Part shown: positions 17,757-26,608 of the stretch, piece by piece | Position numbering within the stretch: the first letter of the stretch is position 1 | Layout: each line of letters begins with the position of its first letter | Source: Chitinophaga sp. CB10 | Lineage (GTDB): Bacteria; Bacteroidota; Bacteroidia; Chitinophagales; Chitinophagaceae | Reading direction: 5' to 3' | DNA length: 64,000 nucleotides | NCBI GenBank assembly: GCA_001870995.2 | Contig: MLAV02000001.1 | Coordinates: 372,001 to 436,000 of the forward strand | Notes under the pieces: generated by a model | Seen by the model: only the letters and a program-made list of their open reading frames with translations | Databases searched by the model: none | Told to the model about the DNA's origin: nothing | Program-made: the position numbers and the translations under genes

Positions 17757-19337
17757 ATGCATATCAATAAATCCTGGATACTTTTAATCGCGATATTATT
17801 CTCCGGATGTACCAAGTTCCTGACGCATGATGATCCGGATTCCGTAACGGATGAATCCTGGTGGAAAACGGAGGCCAACGCTACCGGCGCTTTAGGCTCC
17901 GTATATGCCGGCCTGCCGGGCGGCTCCGATGGCCGGCAGCTCATGTTCCTCTCCGCGCTGAGCGACGAAGCCGTGGCGCGGCAGGATACCCGCGGCTCCT
18001 ACGAGATCTACGCCAAAGGCCTGGCCAATAGTAACTGGGATGTGGCGCTGAACGTGTGGCGGGACGATTTCAAGGACATCCGCCGCGCCTGCCGCTTCCT
18101 GGAAAACGTGGACCGCTGTTTTATGGACTCCACCCTCAAGCAGCGTTATAAAAATGAAGCCCGCGCCATGCGTGCCTATTACCATATGGAGCTGCTGATG
18201 TTCTTTGGCGGCATCCCCATCGTTACCAAATCCGTGGATCCCCTGAAGGATGACCTGAAGCGCAATACCGAAGAAGAAGTGTACAAGTTTGTGATGGAGG
18301 AGCTGGCCGCCTGCGCGCCCAATTTGCCGGCCACGTACGACAGCAAGGAAGCCTGGCGTATCTCCTCCGGCGTATGTTATGCCCTCATGGCCAAACTGGC
18401 GATGTTCTACGGCAACTACGAAGTTGCGAAAGCCAATGCCAAAGCGGTGATCGACCAGGGCGTATTCGCGCTCTATAAAAGCAGTAACGCGAAGGTCAAT
18501 AGTTATGCGGAGCTGTTTCTCTATGCAGGCGAATTGAATAAGGAGCGCATTTTCTTTAAGGATGCCGGCTGCGCCGGGGCCTGGAATACCTTTGCCCCTG
18601 CGGGGGTTGGGGGGAAGACAGTAGTGTCGCCAACGAGCGTGGTCGTGAATAATTTTGAAACCCTGCAGGGAAAAACGCTGGGGGAACTGCCCGCGGACTC
18701 GCAGGAGATCTACAAAAAAACGCCTAACTTCAAAAACAACCGTGATCCACGTTTAGCCGCTACCGTTTTACTGCCCGGGCAAACCTACCAGGGCGTTACG
18801 CTGCAGCCCTTTGCTGACGTTGGTACCGATAAGATAGGCACCCAGTTCTCCACCACCACCGGCTATTGGGTAAATAAATACCTGGACCCGAAAGACCGTA
18901 ATGCCAGCACCAAAAACCTCGACTACATGATCATCCGTTATGCGGAAGTGCTGCTGTACTACGTGGAAGCCCTGGTGGAAACGGGCGACTGGAAAAATCC
19001 GGATGTACTGCTGTACCTGAACCAGATCCGCAACCGCGCCGGCATGCCATCCGTGGATGCAACCAAATACAACACACAGGAAAGCCTGCGGGCGCTCATC
19101 CGCCGGGAACGCATGTCCGAACTGTGTTTCGAAGGAGCGCGCTTCTTCGACATCCGCCGCTGGAAGATACTCGGTACAGTGATGACCGGCCAGGTGTACG
19201 GCGCAAACGATCCCAGAACGGGCCAGCCTACGCTGGTGGAAACCCGCAACTGCAACCCGGAAAGGGATGTACGCTTCCCCATCCCGCTGGGCGAAATACT
19301 CGCGAATCCGAACATGGAACAAAATTATCTATACTAG
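17757..19337 (+). CDS. SusD/RagB-family substrate-binding lipoprotein
   Basis: 526 residues with a lipoprotein signal peptide (lipobox FSGC, Cys18). The N-terminal SusD domain is recognised by ESWWKTEANATGALGSVYAGL and RYKNEARAMRAYYHMELLMFFGGIPIVT, the TPR-like helices typical of SusD. The C-terminal half carries LDYMIIRYAEVLLYYVEAL, NQIRNRAGMP and IRRERMSELCFEGARFFDIRRW, the conserved RagB/SusD block. It starts 12 bp after susC and caps the SusC barrel as a surface-exposed ligand lid. A terminator follows directly. Confidence 0.95.
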   Translation: MHINKSWILLIAILFSGCTKFLTHDDPDSVTDESWWKTEANATGALGSVYAGLPGGSDGRQLMFLSALSDEAVARQDTRGSYEIYAKGLANSNWDVALNVWRDDFKDIRRACRFLENVDRCFMDSTLKQRYKNEARAMRAYYHMELLMFFGGIPIVTKSVDPLKDDLKRNTEEEVYKFVMEELAACAPNLPATYDSKEAWRISSGVCYALMAKLAMFYGNYEVAKANAKAVIDQGVFALYKSSNAKVNSYAELFLYAGELNKERIFFKDAGCAGAWNTFAPAGVGGKTVVSPTSVVVNNFETLQGKTLGELPADSQEIYKKTPNFKNNRDPRLAATVLLPGQTYQGVTLQPFADVGTDKIGTQFSTTTGYWVNKYLDPKDRNASTKNLDYMIIRYAEVLLYYVEALVETGDWKNPDVLLYLNQIRNRAGMPSVDATKYNTQESLRALIRRERMSELCFEGARFFDIRRWKILGTVMTGQVYGANDPRTGQPTLVETRNCNPERDVRFPIPLGEILANPNMEQNYLY

Positions 19338-19363
19338 GAATAATCCTGTTTATCATCTGCCAG

Positions 19364-19395
19364 AAGCGCCCTGCCACAAGCGGGGCGCTTTTCGT
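19364..19395 (+). terminator. terminator of the first sus locus
   Basis: An 8 bp stem, AAGCGCCC at 19364-19371 with GGGCGCTT at 19383-19390, is followed by a short T-rich stretch (TTTTCGTTT). It lies 27 bp after the SusD stop. Confidence 0.75.
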
Positions 19396-19424
19396 TTAGT
19401 CGTTGCCGTTATCATAACATAGGA

Positions 19425-19453
19425 ACGCCGCGCGGATATGTCCGGCGCGGCGT
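19425..19453. other. GC-rich hairpin
   Basis: ACGCCGCGCGGA at 19425-19436 pairs with TCCGGCGCGGCGT at 19441-19453 with a single bulged base and a 4 nt loop. It lies between the convergent SusD gene and a small leftward gene. No T-run follows on either strand, so it is a stable structure of uncertain role, possibly a backup transcription stop. Confidence 0.55.
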
Positions 19454-19481
19454 CCTGCCTTACTAAATCAATGATGGTTAG

Positions 19482-19730
19482 CTATTGCCTGATACCAAGC
19501 GTATCTCTTTTTCTGCCTGTGGTATCACGGTCATGTTTTTTATCCTTTTTCGGATGGTGTGGCGGCCATTTACCAGTGTCCGGCCTTGGTTTTGGCGGCA
19601 TAGTATCCTGCCACTGTGTGGTTAAGCCCGGCATGGTCTGCGCGTCCACCTGATGGTCATCCCTACGGATAAAAAATGCAGCGATAAATAATACCATCAT
19701 TAATCCAATTGTTGCGGGTAGGTTCCTCAT
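19482..19730 (-). CDS. small membrane-anchored hypothetical protein, 82 aa
   Basis: The product opens with a hydrophobic segment (LPATIGLMMVLFIAAFFI, about residues 4-21), serving as a signal anchor. A hydrophilic tail follows, rich in Pro, Lys, His and Asp (PPKPRPDTGKWPPHHPKKDKKHDRD). I recognise no family. The tail is low complexity and probably disordered outside the membrane. It is the only frame in 19.4-20.0 kb that looks protein-like, but no clear ribosome-binding site was seen, so the call is moderate. Confidence 0.5.
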   Translation of the reverse strand: MRNLPATIGLMMVLFIAAFFIRRDDHQVDAQTMPGLTTQWQDTMPPKPRPDTGKWPPHHPKKDKKHDRDTTGRKRDTLGIRQ

Positions 19731-19998
19731 AAAATTTTATGAATGGTTCAATGACCATAATTCCAAATCCATGCTGAAAATGGGAGCGGAGAGCAGGGCG
19801 CTGCAACTCCCTGAAATTAACAGTTTTACGCGCTGTGGTGGCTTGTTTCAGCCTGGGCGGGGCTGTGGAAGTAATACAACATTCCGGGGCAGTGAGTTGC
19901 AATTTTTACCAGCTCGCCGCAGGTATCGGCGCTGGTACCCGGTACAGGCAATGGCTGCCTGTGGTATGGGAAGGATCAGTCAGCAGAAAGGGGAGGGG

Positions 19999-22905
19999 TT
20001 ACACCAGCTCCATTTTTACCCGCAGTATGGCAATATCGGTCACCGCTTCGGAATAGAATACCGGCGGCACTTTATACAGCTGCAGCATCTCAGCAGGCGC
20101 GGCGGCCGCGCTGCTGAGATGGTCTGTAGTCAGTTGCCTGGTAAAGTACAGGTTGCCAAACTTGCAACGGGTACCTGACTCCTGGTAAATATTATACGTG
20201 GCGATCCTGGCTTCTACCTGCTGTATGTCGTTAGACTTAAACCAGGTATGGGCCACGCCCTCTTCGTTGGTTTGCGGTTGCCAGCCCCTGCTGAGCAGGT
20301 GCTCGTGGATCACATCCTGGTCCATGGCAATGTCTTCAAAATCGGCGATGGTGGTCAGCAGTTGCTGATCCGGCTGCAGGGCAGTCGCCTGCCTGTCCAG
20401 CTGCTCAAACGCCGGGATGATGTTATGCTCCGCCAGGTGCGCTTTCCATTGCGCGATAGCCTGTTCATCCGCTTGCAAAGGATGAAGCAGCCGCACGCTG
20501 CCAAATGGCGGCAGCTCAATGGTTGCGCCGCTGATGGTGATCAGCCGGGAATCCTCCGTGCAGCGGAAGCTCGTCATCAGCTGGTTTTCCTCGTCGTACA
20601 CGGCCCATATCAGCCTGTTCGCGAATACGAACATCAGCGGGTTGTGGAGGAAGAGTTCCAGCCATTGGGCGGCCTTCCAGCTGCGCTGGTTCACGAGGAA
20701 CTGCTGCAGCCGGCCTGCCTGTTTGGCGGCCATGGCCGGCAGTTGCTTCTGCAACTCCTTGAAGAATTTTTTCGTTTCCTTGGAAGCCGCTGTAGGAGGC
20801 GTTTTAGGCCGTTTCCCCTTGCGGTTGAGGTAGGCGATGCGGAAGTTATTGTCCACAAAGCCTTTCCAGGTATCGCCTTTCATATCGAAAGGTTTGTACC
20901 TGCCTTCAAATTCCAGGTCCGGTACGGCTTTATCGCCCAGCTCGTGCAGGGTGAGTTCCAGTTCCGCGGCGGCGCGCACCAGCGCGTTGCGCGCGGCGGT
21001 ACCGAGGAGTACGCGGCGGGTGGTATATTTCTTAGCGTAGTATTCTACGATTTGGAGCGATTTGCTGTTCGCCTGCAGGGCCATGGCGGCGAGGGCATGC
21101 TCTGCCTGGCGCGGCCTGCGTTCGTTGATCCAGCTGCCGATGTTGGCCTGCAGCGCGGCGGCAAGTTTATGATGCCCGGTAAGCGCAGCGGTTGCCAGCA
21201 GGAACTTCAGGCGGGTATCGCCTTCGTGCTGTTCGTACATGTTGAACAGGCCCATGGCAAAGTCGTCGTTGCGGACGGGGTCCAGCAGCTTGAGTAACGG
21301 TTTCGCCTCTACGTCCGCGCCCATTTCCCTGATGCGGGACATGCGGTAGAGCAGGAAGCGGGTGGCTTCCAGCGGCAGCTGCTGCCCGTCTTTGGTCCAG
21401 AGCAGCGGGAGGGACTGGTCGTCCATCCACTTCTCCAGCGGGCGGTTGAGTTTATAGCGGCTCCGCGCGGAGGCAATCAGGCTGTTCACCGTTTCCATAT
21501 CCGCTTCGTAACGGATGGTGTTGCCCAGCGTTTCCAGCATGAGGTCGCGCGCATCGTCGTTGATCTCGTTGTGCAGCGCGTCTTTAATGAGCTCCCGCGC
21601 TTCCGGCGTGTTGATGCTGCAGAGGATCAGCGTGGCCGTGAGGCGTTGCTCGGCTTTCTTATGCTGCATGAGCTCCGCCGCTTTGGGAAAAGCTTCCGGG
21701 TCTTTGGCCAGGATAACGGCAACGGCCATACGAACCGACTTCAGCTTATGCAGGGTATAAGGCCAGAGTTGTTCGAAATACCTGGTAGATTCCACCTGTT
21801 CCATTACCGGGAGCAGCAGCTTGATGTCGTACCCTTTTTCCAGGGCTTCCATCAGCACGGGCACGGCCTGTTGTTGCAGGCGCTGGCCCAGTATTTCGAA
21901 GCAGGCAGGCGGAATTTCCCTTTGTGCGCGGATGAATTGCAGGAGGTAGTCCACCGCTTCGGCAGCGTTGTGCTGCAGCAGCCCATGGAGGGCAATGAGG
22001 CTGAGCGGGTAGCTGCCCGTGGTTTCCGCCTGCAGGATGCTGCTGGCGTAGCCTTCCTCCGTATCCGGGGCCTGGGAAAATTCTTGCAGGTATTGCCGGA
22101 ACAATGGCAGGAGGTTGGCCTGGTACACGTCCGGCTGGTAATTGGTGAGCGCCAGTTGTACGCCCAGCTGCACCGCCACGGTGGCGTCAGGCTGCGTGCC
22201 TATCTGCAGCAATAAGGGTTCGTATTTGGCGAAGTTGTTTTGCAATAAGGCGTTGGCCAGATCGCTGTTCAAATAGCCCGAGATGGGGCCTGAAAGTTTT
22301 TTTTCAAGGTAAGGGATTTCCAGGTCCGGATGGCTCTTGGCCAGCAGCCTGAAAAACAGGGAGTTCCAGTTGAGTTGATACCACCTTTGCAGGTATGGTT
22401 GGATAGTAAGGGCATCCGTACTTCGGAGCAGGTCTTGCAGGAATTTCCGCAGGGGCGAAAATTTCAGCGGCATGAGGTCCAGGTTTTCCCCGTAGCGGGA
22501 ATAGCGGATCAGCATGGAGCCGATCTTTTCCGGGCTGTAGCCTTGTTGCTGCAGGAAGTTCGTGAATGTACTGAATCGCTGTACGATAGAGGAGGAGCTG
22601 CCTGGCATATCCAGCATAGGGACGATATGCGACAGGAAATCATGCTCATTTTTCTCCCATACCTGTGGATCGGATAGTAACTGAAGCACCAGTCGGTCGT
22701 TGTCATTCCATTGATCGGGCAGTTGCAGCAGGGGGATAAAGTAGCCTGCCATAGCTGATTCGTCAGGTGTGTTGAGTACCGGTACGGAAGTTTGCGCGCC
22801 TGTCAGGAACAGATGGATCGACACGATCGTGGTTTCATTGGCATGTTGGAACCTTTTTCTTAGCCTTTCAATTATTGGTTGTGTCGTTTCCGCTGTATAT
22901 GGCAT
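19999..22905 (-). CDS. large DUF4132-domain protein with HEAT-like repeats
   Basis: 968 residues without signal peptide or membrane helices, so cytoplasmic. The middle (about 200-640) is built of helical HEAT-like repeats, for example RMAVAVILAKDPEAFPKAAELM and ATLILCSINTPEARELIKDAL. The C-terminal 300 residues match DUF4132: WKAAQWLELFLHNPLMFVFANRLIWAVYDEE, FRCTEDSRLITISGATIELP, RLLHPLQADEQAIAQWKAHL and IIPAFEQLDRQ. The family is widespread and sometimes carries WGR or kinase-like partners, but has no proven function. It stands alone here, with nothing related beside it. Confidence 0.82.
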   Translation of the reverse strand: MPYTAETTQPIIERLRKRFQHANETTIVSIHLFLTGAQTSVPVLNTPDESAMAGYFIPLLQLPDQWNDNDRLVLQLLSDPQVWEKNEHDFLSHIVPMLDMPGSSSSIVQRFSTFTNFLQQQGYSPEKIGSMLIRYSRYGENLDLMPLKFSPLRKFLQDLLRSTDALTIQPYLQRWYQLNWNSLFFRLLAKSHPDLEIPYLEKKLSGPISGYLNSDLANALLQNNFAKYEPLLLQIGTQPDATVAVQLGVQLALTNYQPDVYQANLLPLFRQYLQEFSQAPDTEEGYASSILQAETTGSYPLSLIALHGLLQHNAAEAVDYLLQFIRAQREIPPACFEILGQRLQQQAVPVLMEALEKGYDIKLLLPVMEQVESTRYFEQLWPYTLHKLKSVRMAVAVILAKDPEAFPKAAELMQHKKAEQRLTATLILCSINTPEARELIKDALHNEINDDARDLMLETLGNTIRYEADMETVNSLIASARSRYKLNRPLEKWMDDQSLPLLWTKDGQQLPLEATRFLLYRMSRIREMGADVEAKPLLKLLDPVRNDDFAMGLFNMYEQHEGDTRLKFLLATAALTGHHKLAAALQANIGSWINERRPRQAEHALAAMALQANSKSLQIVEYYAKKYTTRRVLLGTAARNALVRAAAELELTLHELGDKAVPDLEFEGRYKPFDMKGDTWKGFVDNNFRIAYLNRKGKRPKTPPTAASKETKKFFKELQKQLPAMAAKQAGRLQQFLVNQRSWKAAQWLELFLHNPLMFVFANRLIWAVYDEENQLMTSFRCTEDSRLITISGATIELPPFGSVRLLHPLQADEQAIAQWKAHLAEHNIIPAFEQLDRQATALQPDQQLLTTIADFEDIAMDQDVIHEHLLSRGWQPQTNEEGVAHTWFKSNDIQQVEARIATYNIYQESGTRCKFGNLYFTRQLTTDHLSSAAAAPAEMLQLYKVPPVFYSEAVTDIAILRVKMELV

Positions 22906-23199
22906 AAGGTTTAAAATGGATTCAGTTTAGTGGTATTCGCTGCGTGCTACCGCTCAGGGCGGCTTTTTTAAAAGTGAAAAAAATGGTTTCAGTATGCAAT
23001 TCGGCCACAAATTAAATAAAATCGAAAAATAAAAAGCTATTTATCAAAGGCAATTATAAAAACAACGGCCTGTTTTTTTCGAATTTTCCGGATGGGCGGG
23101 CGCCTTTCGCGGCAGGTGGGCTGCTCCGCACCGGCCCGGCCGGGGTGTGTAGTAAACGGGAAGATACTGCGGCCGCGGGGCTGACTCTCTCCCCCCACT
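22906..23199. other. intergenic stretch without a recognisable gene
   Basis: This stretch lies upstream of the DUF4132 gene and downstream of the suf operon. The part nearest 22.9-23.08 kb is AT-rich and may hold the DUF4132 promoter, though no exact -7 box was found. The part at 23.09-23.19 kb is strongly GC-rich. I see no ORF or RNA with support. Confidence 0.5.
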
Positions 23200-23231
23200 A
23201 AAAAAAAGACCGGTCCTTCCGGTACCAGTCT
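23200..23231 (-). terminator. terminator of the suf operon
   Basis: On the minus strand, AGACTGGT pairs with ACCGGTCT (positions 23224-23231 and 23207-23214, one T-G wobble) and runs into seven or more T. It lies 10 bp after the stop of the last suf gene. Confidence 0.8.
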
Positions 23232-23240
23232 TCAGTTATG

Positions 23241-23552
23241 TTAGAGGAACCCGAGTTCCAGCTTCGCTTCTTCGCTCATCATCTCCTTGGTCCATGGCGG
23301 ATCAAAGGTCAGGTGTACATGCACATCCGTCACGGATTCGAGGTTGCGCACCTTTTCTTCCACTTCCCGGATGATGTCCCCCGCTACGGGGCAACCGGGG
23401 GCCGTCAGCGTCATATCGATGTTCACGGCGTTGGTATCGCTGATTTTGATGGCATATACCAGCCCGAGTTCCCAGATATTAACGGGGATTTCGGGATCGT
23501 ACACCGTGCGGAGCTGTTCTTCTATCTGATCTCTTAATGTTGCTTCACTCAT
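23241..23552 (-). CDS. DUF59/MIP18-family Fe-S assembly protein (SufT-like)
   Basis: 103 residues forming a single DUF59 (MIP18) domain: VYDPEIPVNIWELGLVYAI, a DMTLTAPGCPVAGDII strand-helix with the conserved Cys54, and a closing VHLTFDPPWTKEMMSEEAKLELG. Family members assist Fe-S cluster maturation or transfer. It is the last gene of the suf operon, 2 bp after the sufE stop, which supports the role. The long SufT N-terminal extension is absent, so a general SUF-associated DUF59 protein is the safer name. Confidence 0.9.
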   Translation of the reverse strand: MSEATLRDQIEEQLRTVYDPEIPVNIWELGLVYAIKISDTNAVNIDMTLTAPGCPVAGDIIREVEEKVRNLESVTDVHVHLTFDPPWTKEMMSEEAKLELGFL

Positions 23553-23554
23553 GA

Positions 23555-23977
23555 CTAATTATTTTTAGCCTGGTAGGCTACGGAATAAAGTTTCATCTGT
23601 TTGAGCATACTCAGCAGGCCGTTGGAGCGGGTGGGAGAGAGGTGGCTGCTCAAGCCGATCGCATCTATGAAATATATTTCTGCCTCTGCAATTTCTTTCG
23701 GCGTGTGGCCGGAAAGTACGGATATCATGAGGCTCACGAGTCCTTTCGTGATCACTGCGTCCGAATCGGCGGTGAAGTAAAGCTTCCCGTCTTTCAGTTC
23801 GGTGTGCAGCCACACGCGCGACTGGCAGCCTTTGATCAGGTTATCTTCCGTTTTGTACTTTTCCTCGATCAGGGGCAGTTCCTTTCCAAGCTGGATAATG
23901 TATTCATACTTATCCTCCCAGTTTTCCATGAAGGAAAAATCATCTATAACCTCGTCCTGTTTTTCTTTAATCGTCAT
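23555..23977 (-). CDS. sufE: SufE-type sulfur-transfer protein
   Basis: 140 residues from the ATG at 23977; the longer frame upstream would overlap the sufS end by about 50 bp and adds an unlikely leader. SufE takes persulfide sulfur from the desulfurase SufS and hands it to the SufBCD scaffold. The acceptor cysteine is Cys51 in NLIKGCQSRVWL, the family signature. The C-terminal half has SHLSPTRSNGLLSMLKQMK, also typical. It starts 10 bp after sufS. Confidence 0.93.
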   Translation of the reverse strand: MTIKEKQDEVIDDFSFMENWEDKYEYIIQLGKELPLIEEKYKTEDNLIKGCQSRVWLHTELKDGKLYFTADSDAVITKGLVSLMISVLSGHTPKEIAEAEIYFIDAIGLSSHLSPTRSNGLLSMLKQMKLYSVAYQAKNN

Positions 23978-23987
23978 AATCCCCTGT

Positions 23988-25235
23988 TTACAGCAGCATG
24001 GCGCTGGCGCGTTTGACGCCTGCCACCAGTTTATCAATTTCTTCCATGGTATTGTAGAAGGAGAGGGACGCTCTCACGGTACCCGGAATATTAAAGCGGT
24101 TCATGAGCGGCTCGGTGCAGTGGTGGCCTGTTCTCACGGCGATCCCCTGTTGGTCCAGCAGTTCGCCCATATCAAACGGGTGAATGTTGTGTACGAGGAA
24201 GGAGATGGCGCCGCTTCTGTGGGCGGCATCGCCGATGAAACGGATGCCGTCTACCTGGCGGAGCTGCTGCATGGCGTAGCTCATCAGTTCCTCTTCCCAT
24301 TGCTGGATGGCGGGAATGCCGGTTTGCTGCAGGTATTCAATCGCTGCGCCCAGCCCGATGACGCCGGCGATGTTAGGCGTGCCGGCTTCAAATTTATGGG
24401 GCAGTACGTTGTATGTTGTCTTTTCGAAAGTAACGGTTTTGATCATTTCCCCGCCGCCCTGGTAAGGGGGCAGTTTATTCAGCCACTCTTCGGAGCCGTA
24501 CAGCACGCCGGTGCCGGTAGGGCCGTAGATTTTGTGGCCGGAGAAAACGAGGAAATCCGGTTGCAGCGCCTGCACGTCGATCGTGATGTGCTGGATGGCC
24601 TGTGCGGCGTCGATCAGCACGGGGATATTCCGTGCATGCGCCAGGCGGATGATATCTTCCACCGGGTTAATGGTTCCCAGCGTATTGGATACATAGGTGA
24701 CGGCTACAATTTTCACGGTATCATCGAGCATAGCTTCAAAGGCGTCCATGAGCAGTTCTCCCTTATCGTTGATAGGGATCACTTTCAGGGTGGCGCCGTT
24801 GTCTTCGCAGGCCATCTGCCAGGGAACGATGTTGGAATGGTGCTCCATGGCGGAGATGATCACGGTATCGCCGGCCTGGAGGAAGCGGCGGCTAAAGCCG
24901 CTGGCTACCAGGTTGATGCCGTCGGTAGTGCCTTTGGTGAAGATGACCTGGCTGTTGTCCGGCGCATTGATATAGCCGGTAACGATATTACGGGCTTTCT
25001 CGAAAGCGTCGGTGGCAACCTGGCTCAGATGGTGTACCCCACGGTGCACATTGCTATTATATGTTTCGTAGTAACGTTCTTCTGTTTCGATGACCACTTT
25101 TGGCTTTTGCGTGGTGGCTCCGTTATCAAAGTACACCAGCGGTTTGCCATGCACCAGTCGCTGCAGGATCGGGAAGTCTTTCCTGACGGCGGCAACGTCC
25201 AGCGCGGCGGTTCCTATGTTAGCAATATGTTCCAT
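23988..25235 (-). CDS. sufS: SufS cysteine desulfurase
   Basis: 415 residues, a group II PLP cysteine desulfurase. Lys235 in FSGHKIYGPTGTG binds PLP, Asp209 in LIDAAQ faces the ring, and Cys373 in RTGHHCTEPLMNRF is the persulfide-forming residue. The N-terminal YFDNGATTQKP and EHHSNIVPW blocks are characteristic of SufS rather than IscS. It removes sulfur from L-cysteine for cluster assembly. It sits between sufD and sufE with gaps of 12 and 10 bp. Confidence 0.96.
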   Translation of the reverse strand: MEHIANIGTAALDVAAVRKDFPILQRLVHGKPLVYFDNGATTQKPKVVIETEERYYETYNSNVHRGVHHLSQVATDAFEKARNIVTGYINAPDNSQVIFTKGTTDGINLVASGFSRRFLQAGDTVIISAMEHHSNIVPWQMACEDNGATLKVIPINDKGELLMDAFEAMLDDTVKIVAVTYVSNTLGTINPVEDIIRLAHARNIPVLIDAAQAIQHITIDVQALQPDFLVFSGHKIYGPTGTGVLYGSEEWLNKLPPYQGGGEMIKTVTFEKTTYNVLPHKFEAGTPNIAGVIGLGAAIEYLQQTGIPAIQQWEEELMSYAMQQLRQVDGIRFIGDAAHRSGAISFLVHNIHPFDMGELLDQQGIAVRTGHHCTEPLMNRFNIPGTVRASLSFYNTMEEIDKLVAGVKRASAMLL

Positions 25236-25247
25236 GTTTGTATCGTC

Positions 25248-26555
25248 TTAGTTGTTCATGATAGCCTCGATCTGCCCCTGGATGTAGTCCTGTAACGCAG
25301 GCACTGCGATCTCGTCGGTTACATCATGGGTGAAAGCGTTTACCAGCAGGGCTTTGGCGGCTTCTTCACCGATGGCGCGGGCGCGGAGGTAGAAGAGGGC
25401 GTCGTCGCTGAACTGGCCGGCGGTAAAGCCGTGGCTGCATTTCACATCGTCGGCATAAATTTCCAGCTGAGGCTGGGAGTTGATAGTCGCTTTATCGCCT
25501 ATCAGGATATTGTTATTCTGCTGGAAGGCATTTGTTTTCTGGGCTTCCTGGTGTACGTGGATCCTTCCGGTGAATACCGCGTTGGCATTGTCGAGCAGCA
25601 CGCCTTTATAGTGTTCGTTGCTGTTGCAATTCGGCACGAGGTGGTTCATGAAGGTATAGTTGTCCACGTGTTGGTTACCGGTAGCCAGGTAGATGCCTTT
25701 CAGGTTGGTTTCCGTGTTGCTGCCGTGCAATACTACGCTCAGGTTATTGCGGGTGAACGGGGTATTGGGCAGGGTGATGTTGAAGTGGTGGTAACGGCTG
25801 TCTCTTTCCTGTTGCGCAGCGGTGGTGTTTACCTGGCGGAAGTTTTCCGCGCCCTGCTGTACGTTATAGTGCCAGAGTTCAGCGTTATCGGCCACTACTA
25901 CTTCGGTGACAGAGTTGGAGAATGCCACCGCTTCCTGTTTGGGATGTACGGTAGATTCAATAACGGTGGCCGCAGCGCCTCTTTGCAGCACCCAGAGGTG
26001 GCGGGGCTGTATGAATGCGTGGCGGTCGGACGTATATACGTGAACGAGGTGGATCGGTTTGTCGATACTCACATTAGCCTGCAGTTCAATGAACAGGCCA
26101 TCGCCGAAGAGGGCGGTATTGAGGTCGGCAAGCGGTTCCCCGTTTACCTGTGCATGCTGGTTGAACCATTTTGCGAAGCCGGGGGCATCGGTGCTGGCGC
26201 TCATGGCGCCGATGCGGATGCCTTTACCTTCCGGAATGCTGGAGAGGTCAGCCTGCAGATGGCCGTTTACAAGTACGATGCGGTAAGCGTCCAGTCCCGG
26301 GATGCTGGCTTCGTTGGCAACAGCGGCGGTAGTGGTGGCAGGAGTACTTGTCAGTTCATATGGATACTCTTTCAGGAATCGTTGGATATTGGTAAAACGC
26401 CATGCTTCCGTTTTCAGGGTAGGGAGTCCTGTTGCGGAGAAACGTTGCAGGGCACTGCGGCGCAGTTCCTGCAGGGAATCCTGCGGGGCGGCCAGTGCAT
26501 TTACGTCTTCCGTTAAAGCCTGGTAAAAAGGTATCATGATGGTATCGCTTGTCAT
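25248..26555 (-). CDS. sufD: SufD scaffold subunit
   Basis: 435 residues. The C-terminal part is the SufBD right-handed beta-helix core: LKGIYLATGNQHVDNYTFMNHLVPNCNSNEHYKGVL, GRIHVHQEAQKTNAFQQNNN and SQPQLEIYADDVKCSHGFT. The last carries the conserved KCSHG motif in which the His is needed in SufD. The N-terminal part is divergent and helical, as usual for SufD. It pairs with SufB and the ATPase SufC to build clusters. The N-terminal MTSDTIMIPF start overlaps no other gene, and sufC ends 53 bp upstream. Confidence 0.94.
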   Translation of the reverse strand: MTSDTIMIPFYQALTEDVNALAAPQDSLQELRRSALQRFSATGLPTLKTEAWRFTNIQRFLKEYPYELTSTPATTTAAVANEASIPGLDAYRIVLVNGHLQADLSSIPEGKGIRIGAMSASTDAPGFAKWFNQHAQVNGEPLADLNTALFGDGLFIELQANVSIDKPIHLVHVYTSDRHAFIQPRHLWVLQRGAAATVIESTVHPKQEAVAFSNSVTEVVVADNAELWHYNVQQGAENFRQVNTTAAQQERDSRYHHFNITLPNTPFTRNNLSVVLHGSNTETNLKGIYLATGNQHVDNYTFMNHLVPNCNSNEHYKGVLLDNANAVFTGRIHVHQEAQKTNAFQQNNNILIGDKATINSQPQLEIYADDVKCSHGFTAGQFSDDALFYLRARAIGEEAAKALLVNAFTHDVTDEIAVPALQDYIQGQIEAIMNN

Positions 26556-26608
26556 TTTGCTAACGCTTTTGAATAAATTACGAGAGATGATGGGCTGTCG
26601 TAATTTGA

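Noticed and set aside
23802..26516. Long plus-strand frames opposite sufS and sufD
   Set aside because: Antisense shadows of well-supported suf genes.
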